Source of the DNA: CAYUIS01 sp964444825
GTDB lineage: Bacteria > Chloroflexota > Anaerolineae > B4-G1
Direction of reading: 5' to 3'
Length of the DNA: 64,000 nucleotides
Assembly: GCA_964444825.1 (NCBI GenBank)
Contig: CAYUIS010000003.1
Coordinates: forward strand, 1 to 64,000
The position numbers were made by a program, and so were the translations under genes. Numbering within the stretch: position 1 is the first letter of the stretch; every line of letters starts with the position of its first letter. The notes beneath the pieces are model-generated. The model did no database searches. It was not told where the DNA came from and saw only the letters and a list, made by a program, of their open reading frames with translations. Positions 9,816-17,882 of the stretch are shown in pieces.

Positions 9816-9848
9816 AGTATACCCACCTATCGTCAAAGAAACGTCAAA
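9816..9848 (-). promoter_or_regulatory. Putative SARP-type heptamer direct repeats plus -10 for the minus-strand operon
   Basis: Read on the minus strand, TTTGACG (9848-9842), a 4-nt gap, TTTGACG (9837-9831), 9 nt, then TATACT (9821-9816). SARP-family activators are known to bind heptamer direct repeats on an 11-bp period placed about 8 nt before the -10 box, which is exactly this geometry. The -35-like TTGACG in the first heptamer is 20 nt from the -10, too far for unaided activity. The divergent gene encodes a SARP-type regulator, so activation of the ELWKSDGT operon by that protein is a reasonable inference. Confidence 0.6.
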
Positions 9849-9852
9849 AGCG

Positions 9853-9881
9853 TTGCGTACAAAGCCCAACAGGGGTATAAT
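9853..9881 (+). promoter_or_regulatory. Sigma70-type promoter of the SARP regulator gene
   Basis: TTGCGT (9853-9858), a 17-nt spacer and TATAAT (9876-9881) lie 30 nt before the ATG of the SARP-type regulator. The heptamer repeats lie immediately upstream, so the regulator might also influence its own promoter. Confidence 0.6.
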
Positions 9882-9910
9882 TCTCCCAACTACGCTCGTA
9901 CGGAAAAACA

Positions 9911-12900
9911 ATGACCCGGCTTTCACTCTCCCTGCTCGGCCCTTTCCGCATCACTTTGGACAACGTGCCTGTGACCGACTTTGCCACCGACAAAGTACGG
10001 GCATTGCTGGCCTATCTGGCCGTCGAGGCGGACCACCCCCACCGCCGGGATGTCCTGGCTGGCCTGCTGTGGCCGGATCAACCCCAGCGCCGGGCGCGCC
10101 ACAACCTGCGTCAGGCGCTTTCCAACCTGCGCCAAGCCCTCGGTGATCAAGAAAACGACAGGGAGCCATTCCTTCTGGTCACCCGCCAGACGGTCCAGTT
10201 CAACCCCAATAGCGACTATTGGCTCGACGTCGCCGCCTTCACCGCGCTGAGCACCACTTGCAGGAAGCACCGCCACCGCCGCCTGGGTAACTGTGTGCCC
10301 TGTATCCGCAGAATGACGCAGATGGCTGATCTGTACGGCGGCAGCTTGTTGGAACAGTTCTTTATCAGCGACAGCAGCATCTTTGAGGAATGGGCTACCC
10401 TGCAACGAGAATGGCTTAATCGCGAGGTCATGGAGGCGCTCTATCACCTGACCAACCACCACGAACGGCGCGGCGACTATGCACAGGCACGGGCGTACGC
10501 CCAACGACAGGTGCAGCTTGAACCCTGGCGAGAGGAAGCCCACCGACAATTAATGCGCCTGCTGGCGCTTGATGGCCAACGGAGCGCAGCATTGGCCCAG
10601 TATCAGACGTGCCGCTGCACATTGGCCAAGGAGCTAAACGTCGAGCCGACGACCGAGACCACGACACTGGTCGAACAGATTCGAGCAGAAGAAGAGTTGC
10701 GCTCCAAACCCCCGCCGCACCATCTGCCCACCTCACCTATCCCCTTTGTCGGTCGCAAAGAGGAACTGGCCGAACTCGCTGATCTGTTGGCGGATCCTGA
10801 TTGCCGGCTCGTGAGTCTCATCGGCCCTGGCGGCATCGGCAAGACCCGCCTGGCGCTTCAGACAGCGGCCGACCACGTCGGGGCCTTTGCCCATGGCGTC
10901 CACTACATACCGCTCGCTTCCATCACCTCGCCCGATTTTCTCACTTCCGCTATGGTAAGCGCTATTGGAATCCCCCCTTACAGCACCCGGAATCCACAAG
11001 AATTGCTCCAAAGCTACCTGCACAACAAGGAGATGTTGCTCGTGCTGGACAACATGGAGCACCTCATAGATGGGAGTCTGGTGCTGACCGACATACTTCA
11101 GCGCGTGCCGGGTGTAGTGATCCTGGTCACCTCCAGGGAAAGGCTTAACTTGCAGGAAGAACAGGTCTACGAGGTTGGGGGACTGGTGTATCCGGAGGGC
11201 GAAACGACCGGAGTCGAGTCCTACAGCGCGATCGACCTGTTCGAGCAATGCGCGCGGAGAGCTGATCGCCACTTTTCGATCGGAAAGGCGGAAATGGTGC
11301 ACACCGTGCGAATCTGCCAGATGGTCGAGGGGATGCCATTGGGCGTAGAACTGGCCGCGGCCTGGGTGCGAGCGCGCTCCTGCGAAGAGATCGCCCGGGA
11401 GGTCGAACACAATCTCGACGTTCTTACGACCCGTCTGCGTGATGTGCCCAAACGGCACCGGAGTGTGCGGGCAACATTTGAATACTCTTGGCAGTTGCTG
11501 GCAGAAGCAGAGAGAAGCCTTCTCACCAGATTATCCGTATTCCAGGGGGGATTCCACCCACAGGCAGCCGCCCGCGTGGCTGGAGCATCTCCGACCACGT
11601 TGTCAAATCTGCTGGACAAGTCCTTGATCCGCCGCATCTCATCCGAGCGGTATGATATGCACAATTTGCTGAGGCAGTTTGCGGCTGATAAGCTTAAAAC
11701 CACCCCCCAAGAACTTACCAGAACACAGAGAGAATATGCGCGCCATTTTGCCTCCTTTCTGGAGCAGCAAGCGGAGCATTTGAGGGGACCAGGACAGAAA
11801 CAGGCACTTGTACAGATCGGCCTGGAGATCGAAAACGCGCGCCAGATGTGGAAAATGGCCATAGCCCAGGGTAGTGATGACCTGATCGAGCAGTCCCTGG
11901 ACAGCCTCTACTATTTCTATATGGTTCAGTGCCGCTATCAGGAGGGAATAGATCTTTTTGACCTGGCTATCGCCAGGTGGGGCGAAGACTCAGGAAAGGA
12001 AGGCGTTTTTGGCAAGGCTCTATCTCGCCAAGGAGCCCTCCATCGGCGTTGGGGTCACTATCATCAGGCCAGAGCTGGGTTGGAGAGAAGCCTGAGGATC
12101 TTTGAGCGGTTGGAGAACCACACAGAGCAAGGTTTCTGCCTGGTTAACCTGGCGGACGTGATGCGCGGCCAGGGCAGATACGAGGAGGCAGAACAACTGG
12201 CCCAGAGAAGCCTGGCGCTTTCTAGACAGACCGGGGATAGCTGGGGCACCGCTCGCTCGCTCTACCTGCTTGGGTTGGTGCGATATCGAGCCGGGGACAT
12301 AGACCAAGCGGAGACACTCCTTGCAGAAAGCTTGACCCTTGCACGTACGAATGGCAGCCAGCGCCTTATCATGCTGCCTCTGAATATGCTAGGTGACGTC
12401 GCCTGCCACCGAGGAGACTATGCCAAAGCACAAATCGTGTTTGAGGAATGCCTGGCCCTGAGCCGTGAACTTGGCGATCTATTCAACGTCGCCATCCACC
12501 TCAACAACCTGGGCACCGTACTACACACCTGTGAGGCGTATGAGGAGGCCAAGGGCACCTATCAAGAGAGCCTCGAGATCTGCCAAGAGATCGGTGACCA
12601 AAGGGGGCAGGCCATCGCGTTGAGCAACCTGGGTGAGGTGGTTTTCGCACTCGGCGCGCATCGTGAGGCAATGGCGTACTACCAGCGAGCCTTGTCAATG
12701 GGGCGCGACGCCGACGACCACTGGACGGTTTTAGCGTGTCTGAACAACCTAGGGGAGACGGCGTGCGCACTGGAAAACTATGAGGAAGCCAATGCTTGCT
12801 TCACTGAGGCGCTCAGAATCGCCTCAGAAACCCAGACGCTGGTGATATTGCTAAAGACCATGGTCAATCTGGCCGTACTGTATGCCAGACAGGGTCAAAC

Positions 12901-13093
12901 AGACCGGGCCGCGGCATTGCTCGCCCTGGCGCGCCGTCACCCTGCTTGCGAGCAATCGGATCACGAGAAGGCCAAACGCTTACTAGAAGAGATGGGCTTG
13001 ACTTTGCCGGATGGTACCCCCTCGCCTCTGGATGACGTGATCGCCGAGATACTCACGGGCACCTCCAGGCAAACGTCCGATTCGAACCCCTGA
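9911..13093 (+). CDS. AfsR/SARP-family transcriptional regulator (wHTH-BTAD-NB-ARC-TPR)
   Basis: 1060 residues. Domains in order: an OmpR-like winged helix (about 1-95, LSLLGPFRITLDNVPV and RRDVLAGLLWPDQPQRRARHNLRQAL), a bacterial transcriptional activator (BTAD) domain (about 100-260), an NB-ARC-type ATPase with Walker A GPGGIGKTRLAL near residue 305 and Walker B LLVLDNMEH near 377, and at least eight TPR units (about 650-1030, repeated NNLGxxxxxxGxYxEA patterns). This is the architecture of AfsR-like signal-transducing NTPase activators, in which ATP binding and TPR-mediated sensing control DNA binding. It is divergent from the ELWKSDGT operon, which carries SARP-like binding repeats. The ligand or partner is unknown. 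Confidence 0.9.
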   Translation: MTRLSLSLLGPFRITLDNVPVTDFATDKVRALLAYLAVEADHPHRRDVLAGLLWPDQPQRRARHNLRQALSNLRQALGDQENDREPFLLVTRQTVQFNPNSDYWLDVAAFTALSTTCRKHRHRRLGNCVPCIRRMTQMADLYGGSLLEQFFISDSSIFEEWATLQREWLNREVMEALYHLTNHHERRGDYAQARAYAQRQVQLEPWREEAHRQLMRLLALDGQRSAALAQYQTCRCTLAKELNVEPTTETTTLVEQIRAEEELRSKPPPHHLPTSPIPFVGRKEELAELADLLADPDCRLVSLIGPGGIGKTRLALQTAADHVGAFAHGVHYIPLASITSPDFLTSAMVSAIGIPPYSTRNPQELLQSYLHNKEMLLVLDNMEHLIDGSLVLTDILQRVPGVVILVTSRERLNLQEEQVYEVGGLVYPEGETTGVESYSAIDLFEQCARRADRHFSIGKAEMVHTVRICQMVEGMPLGVELAAAWVRARSCEEIAREVEHNLDVLTTRLRDVPKRHRSVRATFEYSWQLLAEAERSLLTRLSVFQGGFHPQAAARVAGASPTTLSNLLDKSLIRRISSERYDMHNLLRQFAADKLKTTPQELTRTQREYARHFASFLEQQAEHLRGPGQKQALVQIGLEIENARQMWKMAIAQGSDDLIEQSLDSLYYFYMVQCRYQEGIDLFDLAIARWGEDSGKEGVFGKALSRQGALHRRWGHYHQARAGLERSLRIFERLENHTEQGFCLVNLADVMRGQGRYEEAEQLAQRSLALSRQTGDSWGTARSLYLLGLVRYRAGDIDQAETLLAESLTLARTNGSQRLIMLPLNMLGDVACHRGDYAKAQIVFEECLALSRELGDLFNVAIHLNNLGTVLHTCEAYEEAKGTYQESLEICQEIGDQRGQAIALSNLGEVVFALGAHREAMAYYQRALSMGRDADDHWTVLACLNNLGETACALENYEEANACFTEALRIASETQTLVILLKTMVNLAVLYARQGQTDRAAALLALARRHPACEQSDHEKAKRLLEEMGLTLPDGTPSPLDDVIAEILTGTSRQTSDSNP

Positions 13094-13122
13094 TCCCTAA
13101 TCCCTGATACCCGATACCCGCC
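13088..13122 (+). repeat. Short degenerate 7-bp tandem repeat
   Basis: CCCTGAT CCCTAAT CCCTGAT ACCCGAT ACCCGCC: five degenerate heptamers overlapping the stop codon of the SARP gene and filling the gap before the convergent Crp gene. No T-tract or strong stem is present. Function unknown; it may simply be low-complexity intergenic DNA. Confidence 0.5.
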
Positions 13123-13131
13123 CCCACCATT

Positions 13132-13797
13132 TCAGCTCTCTGCCTCCGCAGCCAACGCCTCCCGATCAAGGAGAATGATACGCTGTCGATCCATCTTCAG
13201 CAGGCCGGCATCCGCAAAGGCTCGCAACGTGCGCCCCACCATATCCCGTACTGTCCCAACGTGAGCGGCGATCTCCTCCTGTGTCCAGCGCTGCGTAATC
13301 TTGTCTTCTTCGGCACGTTCCAAAAGGAAACGGGCCAGTCGTCCCCGCACCGTGCGCAGCGCCAGATCCTCGACCAAACCGGTCAGGTGATCCAATCGGT
13401 CAGCGAAATCTCGGAGGATAACCAGCGCCAATTCTCCACACTCACTCACCAGGCGACGAAAATCATCCCGCCTGATCGCGTAGAGGATACTTGCGGTGAT
13501 GGACTCGGCAGTGGCATGATTGACACCATCGGGCTGAAACGGTGGCACCGTATTGAACGTCTGCCCCGCCCCTAGCCTCGCCAGCACCTGCTCCCTCCCC
13601 CCTGGCGAAAGACGGTAGATCCGCACCTCACCCTCTGCAACGAAAAAGACGGCCTCGCAGGGATCTCCCTCAAAGATAATGGTCTCACCCGGGCCGTGGA
13701 CACTGGTATACGCGACGCGACACATTCGACCTAACGCTTCCTCCGAGAGATCGGCAAACAGGGCGATACGACGCAGGGCCTCAGGTGTAGGATTCAT
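13132..13797 (-). CDS. Crp/Fnr-family transcriptional regulator
   Basis: 221 residues from ATG 13797; a TTG seven codons upstream is possible but neither start has a strong ribosome-binding site. Residues about 10-125 form a cyclic-nucleotide-binding-type beta-roll (GETIIFEGDPCEAVFFVAEGEVRIY, GREQVLARLGAGQTF), and about 150-220 a Crp-type winged helix with TQEEIAAHVGTVRDMVGRTL as recognition region. The N-terminal Cys cluster of oxygen-sensing FNR is absent (only scattered Cys), so oxygen sensing through a 4Fe-4S cluster is unlikely. Divergently oriented to the PerR/Fur gene at the edge of the redox-stress island, so it may control part of it; the effector is unknown. Confidence 0.9.
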   Translation of the reverse strand: MNPTPEALRRIALFADLSEEALGRMCRVAYTSVHGPGETIIFEGDPCEAVFFVAEGEVRIYRLSPGGREQVLARLGAGQTFNTVPPFQPDGVNHATAESITASILYAIRRDDFRRLVSECGELALVILRDFADRLDHLTGLVEDLALRTVRGRLARFLLERAEEDKITQRWTQEEIAAHVGTVRDMVGRTLRAFADAGLLKMDRQRIILLDREALAAEAES

Positions 13798-13946
13798 TGT
13801 CTTGCCATTGTAGCCCAAACCGCACCAGCGTCAAGAAGTGGTTCTCAATTGGGTCGCGATCGACGCCAGAATTGACAATCTGCCAGTCTATCCCTTGCGA
13901 CAACGAGGTTTCTCTAGTATACTTCTTCCAGCAGGAAGGGCGATGC

Positions 13947-13975
13947 TTGACACGCGGCATCAACCCTGTTATAAT
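13947..13975 (+). promoter_or_regulatory. Consensus sigma70 promoter of the PerR/Fur gene
   Basis: TTGACA (13947-13952), exactly 17 nt, then TATAAT (13970-13975): both hexamers match the consensus fully. Transcription would begin near 13982, about 27 nt before the chosen ATG. The strength of the promoter and the overlapping operator imply tight repression. Confidence 0.85.
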
Positions 13976-13983
13976 CGCTATAA
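13969..13983 (+). promoter_or_regulatory. PerR/Fur box overlapping the -10 element
   Basis: TTATAATCGCTATAA matches the PerR consensus TTATAAT-N-ATTATAA at 12 of 14 defined positions and covers the -10 box and start site of the gene for the PerR/Fur-like repressor. This is the expected position for autorepression by a metal-loaded PerR. Confidence 0.75.
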
Positions 13984-14008
13984 GTTTAGAGGCATTACAA
14001 ATAAACCT

Positions 14009-14443
14009 ATGACGTCTCTTGAGTCCCTGTGCGCACAACTTAAAGCTCACGGCCGCCGGGTGACCCCCCAGCGCCGGGCCATCATCCAGGTTTTGCTGGA
14101 TGATGGGACACACGTCACTGCTGACCGCGTCTATACACAGGCACGGGATGTGATGCCCGATTTATCCCCTGCCACGGTCTACAACACGCTCCACGAGTTG
14201 GCAGAGATGGGCATGCTGATGGAGTTGGACCTAGGGCTCGGCGAGCGCCGCTACGACATCCTGACGGCGGACCACGCTCACCTGGTCTGCCTCGAGTGCG
14301 GGCGCATTGAGGATGTGCCGTATGATTCTGGTACACTGGAGCTTTTGCCCGAGTATGCTTGCGGGTTCAAAGTTCTAGATCACAGAGTCACCTTTCGTGG
14401 TTACTGCCCCAAATGTGCTGTCCTCAAGGACAGGGAAAACTAG
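14009..14443 (+). CDS. perR: Fur-family repressor, PerR-like
   Basis: 144 residues from ATG 14009; an upstream extension of the frame lacks homology and would start before the promoter. The N-terminal winged helix has RVTPQRRAIIQVL and DLSPATVYNTLHELAEMG; the C-terminal dimer/metal domain has DHAHLVCLECGRIEDV, giving the family H-x-H-x2-C-x2-C motif, and a second pair CPKC near the C-terminus for the structural zinc. The gene heads an oxygen-defence island and has a PerR-like operator over its own promoter, so a peroxide-sensing role (PerR) is preferred to iron sensing (Fur). Metal-catalysed His oxidation, the PerR mechanism, cannot be shown from sequence. Confidence 0.85.
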   Translation: MTSLESLCAQLKAHGRRVTPQRRAIIQVLLDDGTHVTADRVYTQARDVMPDLSPATVYNTLHELAEMGMLMELDLGLGERRYDILTADHAHLVCLECGRIEDVPYDSGTLELLPEYACGFKVLDHRVTFRGYCPKCAVLKDREN

Positions 14444-14481
14444 CGTGGGGCGTATAACACATCTTTGAGGAGGAAACGACA

Positions 14482-14643
14482 ATGGATAAGTGGGAATGCC
14501 TGGTATGTGGATACATCTACGACCCGGCCGAGGGCGACCCTGACGCTGGCATTGAGCCTGGCACAACCTTCGAGGCACTGCCAGACGACTGGGTCTGCCC
14601 CGACTGCGGTGCAGGCAAAGACATGTTTGAGAAAGTGGAGTAA
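14482..14643 (+). CDS. Rubredoxin
   Basis: 53 residues, with AGGAGG about 8 nt before the ATG. The two iron-binding knuckles are [10 protein letters not shown] (residues 6-9) and [12 protein letters not shown] (about 39-42), with the typical [10 protein letters not shown] and [14 protein letters not shown] between them. Rubredoxin carries single electrons, here probably from the flavoprotein encoded just downstream to rubrerythrin, superoxide reductase or the flavodiiron protein in the same island. Likely first gene of a PerR-controlled operon. Confidence 0.96.
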   Translation: MDKWECLVCGYIYDPAEGDPDAGIEPGTTFEALPDDWVCPDCGAGKDMFEKVE

Positions 14644-14739
14644 CCGGATTGATGTTGTATGTGGGGCAGGCTTTCCAGCTTGCCTATGTGGCGAATTGAA
14701 AAGCCCGCCCCACCCTCATCTCGCAACTTGAACAAGCTT

Positions 14740-15957
14740 ATGAAGCACGTCATCGTTGGCAACGGCGTCGCGGGCGTTACGGCAGCTCAAAGCATCAGCC
14801 GAGCCGATCCCACGGCCAAAATACACATCTTTGGCGAGGAGCCCCATCTCTACTACCGCCGTCCCCTACTGTGGGAGTTTATCGCCGGTCAGATCGAGCA
14901 GGACGATGTCTACTTTCGGCCTGCCGATTGGTACGCCGAGCGCGGTATTCACCTCCATATGGGGATCAGAGCGACGGTGCTTGTCCCCTTGGAACATCGC
15001 CTGACCCTATCAGACGGGACGACGGTGACGTACGATCGATTGCTGCTGGCAACAGGTGGGCGCCCCTTTGTGCCCTCGTGTCAGGGAACGGGCAAGCAAG
15101 GCGTCTTTACCTTGCGCACGCTTGATGATGCCCTGGCGATCAAGGCATACGCACAGAGGGTCTCCGCAGCAGTGGTCATCGGAGGAGGACTGCTGGGACT
15201 GGAAACGGCGCGGGCATTGCGCACTGCCGGTCTGGACGTGACGGTCGTCGAGTTCGCCCCCCACCTGCTGCCGCGCCAACTGGATGCCGAGGGAGCGGAG
15301 GTCCTGCAATCCCTGCTGGAAGCGCAGGGATTGCAGATTATCACGGGCGGCGCAATACAGGCCGTCCACGGAGATGAGCGCGCCGACTGCATCTGGCTTC
15401 AAGACGAGCGTGTGGTGCCAGGAGAGCTAGTGATCTTTTCAACTGGCATCCGGTCAGAAGTTGCGCTGGCCCAGGCGGCAGGGCTAGAAGTCAAGCGCGG
15501 CGTCGTGGTAGACAAGCAGCTACAGACAAGCGCGGAGGATGTTCTCGCAGCGGGGGATGCCGCCGAGTTCGAGGGACGGGTCTACGGGATCATCCCGCCC
15601 GCCATCGAGCAGGCTAGAGTCGCAGCAGCCAATATGGTCGCGCCAGGAAGTGCCACCTACACTGGCACACTGCCCGCCACCACGCTCAAGGTCGCCGGCG
15701 CAGAGTTGACCTCTTTGGGAGAATCCATCGTCGATACGAATGAGGCCGTCCAATTGCGGCACACAGACTTCCCAGGTGGGCATTACCGCAAGTTCGTTCT
15801 GCGCGAGGGACGCGTCGTTGGCGCAATTCTGCTCAACGACAACGAGCGTGTCAGGCCCATCACCCAACTCATCGAGCAGGGTGTGGACGTCTCAGCCAAT
15901 TCTGATCACCTGTTGGACGACGACTTTGACCTGAAATCACTGCTACAGGCCAGCTAG
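14740..15957 (+). CDS. FAD-dependent pyridine nucleotide oxidoreductase, NADH:rubredoxin reductase-like
   Basis: 405 residues from ATG 14740 (MKHVIVGNGVAGVTAA), which starts directly at the FAD-binding GxGxxG; longer starts would add a non-homologous tail. A second dinucleotide fold lies at VVIGGGLLGLETARAL (about residue 145), and a FAD-binding DVLAAGDAAEF (about 260). These are the three signatures of the pyridine nucleotide-disulphide oxidoreductase family without a redox-active CxxxxC, as in NADH:rubredoxin oxidoreductases and nitrite-reductase flavin domains. The position after rubredoxin favours reduction of rubredoxin by NAD(P)H to feed the peroxide- and superoxide-reducing enzymes nearby. 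Confidence 0.85.
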   Translation: MKHVIVGNGVAGVTAAQSISRADPTAKIHIFGEEPHLYYRRPLLWEFIAGQIEQDDVYFRPADWYAERGIHLHMGIRATVLVPLEHRLTLSDGTTVTYDRLLLATGGRPFVPSCQGTGKQGVFTLRTLDDALAIKAYAQRVSAAVVIGGGLLGLETARALRTAGLDVTVVEFAPHLLPRQLDAEGAEVLQSLLEAQGLQIITGGAIQAVHGDERADCIWLQDERVVPGELVIFSTGIRSEVALAQAAGLEVKRGVVVDKQLQTSAEDVLAAGDAAEFEGRVYGIIPPAIEQARVAAANMVAPGSATYTGTLPATTLKVAGAELTSLGESIVDTNEAVQLRHTDFPGGHYRKFVLREGRVVGAILLNDNERVRPITQLIEQGVDVSANSDHLLDDDFDLKSLLQAS

Positions 15958-16004
15958 GAACTGGCTAATCCCAAAGAACATATTCATTGAGGAGGTGCAC
16001 TTGA

Positions 16005-16508
16005 ATGCAGAAAATGACCAAGGATAATCTGGAAGCAGCGTTCGCTGGTGAGAGCCAGGCGCACATAAAGTACCTGATCTTTGCCGATAAGGCGGAGAAG
16101 GAAGGTTTCGCCAACGTGGCCCGCCTGTTCCGCGCCACCTCTTACGCCGAGCAAGTACACGCCACCAGCCACTTTAGGACGTTGAAGGGCGTGGGCAAGA
16201 CGGCGGACAACCTGGGCGCCGCCATCGGCGGTGAGACCTACGAGGTGGAGGAGATGTATCCTGCCTTCATAGCCATGGCCAAAGAACAGCAGGAAAAGGC
16301 CGCCGTCCGGTCTAACGAGTGGGCGATGGAGGCGGAGAAAGTGCATGCGGCCCTGTACGGCAGGGCCAAGTCCTCGGTGGAGGCAGAGAACGACACGGAT
16401 ATCGGTCAGGTTTACGTCTGCTCCGTCTGCGGATGGACTGGAGAGGGCGAACCCCCCGACGAGTGTCCCTTGTGCAAAGCCAAGAAGGAGAATTTCGTCG
16501 CCTTTTAA
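16005..16508 (+). CDS. rbr: Rubrerythrin
   Basis: 167 residues. An N-terminal four-helix ferritin-like diiron domain (GESQAHIKYLIFADKAEKEG, then YAEQVHA and later EAEKVHAALY giving ExxH ligand pairs) is followed by a C-terminal rubredoxin-like domain with CSVCGWTGEGEPPDECPLC. Rubrerythrin reduces hydrogen peroxide to water with electrons from rubredoxin in the cytoplasm. GGAGG lies before the ATG. It sits between the rubredoxin reductase and the TGA-containing peroxiredoxin. Confidence 0.95.
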   Translation: MQKMTKDNLEAAFAGESQAHIKYLIFADKAEKEGFANVARLFRATSYAEQVHATSHFRTLKGVGKTADNLGAAIGGETYEVEEMYPAFIAMAKEQQEKAAVRSNEWAMEAEKVHAALYGRAKSSVEAENDTDIGQVYVCSVCGWTGEGEPPDECPLCKAKKENFVAF

Positions 16509-16591
16509 CCAGTCACTGGCCTACACGACTGGTGGGGCACCCAGATAGCCGCACTGGCTCCCGGGCATTCTTCATATAAGGAGAACAACCT

Positions 16592-17305
16592 ATGGCTAAA
16601 GAAACGGATTCCTGTGTACAGGCAGCGGCAGGGCCCTTGATGCCCGAACCAGTTGCTGCCGCAAGTGTGTCACCAAAGGAGGCAGTCAAGATGACAACGG
16701 CAAGTGTGGGCAAAGAAGCGCCCGACTTTGAAGCCTCAGCCTATATCCCTGGCGAGGGTTTTAAGAATGTGAGGTTATCAGACTATCGAGGCCGATGGGT
16801 AGTGCTTTGCTTCTACCCCGGCGACTTTACCTTCGTCTGACCGACGGAGTTGTCGGCAGTTGCCGTCAGATACCCAAAGTTCAAGGAACTGGGCGCAGAA
16901 GTCCTCGCCATGAGCACAGATAGCCGCTTCATCCACAAGATCTGGAACGAGGCAGAGTTGTCCAAGATGGTGGAAGGTGGCATCCCCTTCCCTATGCTCT
17001 CGGATGGGGGTGGGCGCGTCGGTAAGGTATACGGGGTACACGATGAGGCAGCAGGCGTGGATATCCGCGGCCGCTTCCTCATTGACCCTGACGGGGTCAT
17101 CCAGGCTATGGAGGTGCTCACTCCGTCCGTGGGCCGCAACCCAGACGAGTTGATCCGCCAGCTCCAGGCCTTCCAGCACGTACGGGCGACCGGCGGTGCG
17201 GAAGTGACCCCCTCCGGCTGGACGCCCGGTAAGACCACCCTCAAGGTTGGTCCGCACCTGGTAGGCAAGGTGTGGGAAGTCTGGAAGCCAGGAGACGAGT
17301 CCTAG
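16592..17305 (+). CDS. Peroxiredoxin (AhpC/Prx1 type) with in-frame TGA at the peroxidatic position; probable selenoprotein
   Basis: The frame runs through TGA 16838-16840 to the stop at 17303-17305: 237 residues if TGA is decoded as selenocysteine (residue 83). The surroundings are unmistakable: [20 protein letters not shown], where every AhpC/Prx1 enzyme has the peroxidatic Cys. Downstream are [25 protein letters not shown] and [13 protein letters not shown]. The C-terminal resolving Cys (usual VCPxxW) is Thr here (EVTPSGW), so it may act as a 1-Sec enzyme. Two starts have good ribosome-binding sites: ATG 16592, and ATG 16691 (AAAGGAGG 8 nt upstream), which begins at the usual family N-terminus; the extra 33 residues are Ala/Pro-rich with a Cys. 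Stem-forming sequence follows the TGA. Alternative: a nonsense mutation or sequencing error. Confidence 0.82.
16836..16870 (+). promoter_or_regulatory. Candidate bacterial SECIS element at the in-frame TGA
   Basis: TCTGAC (16836-16841, containing the TGA) is complementary to GTCAGA (16865-16870). Inside it GGC-AGTT-GCC (16855-16864) forms an apical hairpin whose loop, with GU, lies 17 nt after the TGA, within the 16-37 nt reported for bacterial SECIS elements. An alternative hairpin CCGAC-GGAGTT-GTCGG (16841-16856) begins at the next base. Folding energy was not computed; SelB binding is inferred. Confidence 0.5.
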
Positions 17306-17360
17306 TCGAGCACGGAGCCAGTGTGGCAATACCCTAACTGAAAGAGCATCACACGAGACA

Positions 17361-17864
17361 ATGGGTGAGAGAACTCGGAGCAACGTATATACAGCCTTTG
17401 TGGGCGAGGCCAAAGCATACCATCGCCTGTTGGCCTTCGCCCGCAAGGCGGATGACGAGAGCTATGATCAAATCGCCAAGCTGTTTCGCGCTGTTGCTGC
17501 CGCCGAGGGTGTGCACGCCGAACGCCACCTGAAGTTAATTGGTGAGGCGATGGTGCGCAGCACCGAGGAGAACCTCCAATCCTCCTTCGAGCGGGAGACC
17601 ACCGTCAACGAGGTCTACTACCCGCAATTCATCCGGGAAGCGGAGGAAGAGGGCGAGCCAGCAGCGGCGCTGACTTTCAGCCAAGCCCGAGACGTGGAGG
17701 AAGGCCACGCCGCGCTGTACAAGCAAGCGCTGAGCGCTCTGCTGCGCGACGAGACCCACGACTACCACGTCTGCCAGGTTTGTGGGTACATCGCCGAGCG
17801 AGAAGCTCCAGATCAATGCCCGGTCTGCAACGCAAAGCGCGACAGATTTCGCTTGGTGACATAG
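17361..17864 (+). CDS. Rubrerythrin (second copy)
   Basis: 167 residues with the same two-domain plan as the rubrerythrin at 16005: ferritin-like diiron domain (GEAKAYHRLLAFARKADDES, AAEGVHAERHLK, EEGHAALYKQ) and C-terminal rubredoxin-like domain (CQVCGYIAEREAPDQCPVC). It differs clearly in sequence from the first copy, so it is an old paralogue rather than a recent duplication. It is of the rubrerythrin type that some anaerobes use for peroxide reduction with rubredoxin as donor. Confidence 0.93.
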   Translation: MGERTRSNVYTAFVGEAKAYHRLLAFARKADDESYDQIAKLFRAVAAAEGVHAERHLKLIGEAMVRSTEENLQSSFERETTVNEVYYPQFIREAEEEGEPAAALTFSQARDVEEGHAALYKQALSALLRDETHDYHVCQVCGYIAEREAPDQCPVCNAKRDRFRLVT

Positions 17865-17882
17865 TGGGAGCAGGAGTTGAAT

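Noticed and set aside
10733..11458. Minus-strand ORF of 241 codons and neighbours
   Set aside because: Antisense to the NB-ARC region of the SARP regulator, which has clear Walker motifs.
16838..16840. TGA as a simple stop splitting two ORFs
   Set aside because: The stop lies precisely at the catalytic residue of a conserved family, with intact homology on both sides and potential SECIS stems, so read-through by selenocysteine is the better explanation, though a nonsense mutation cannot be excluded.
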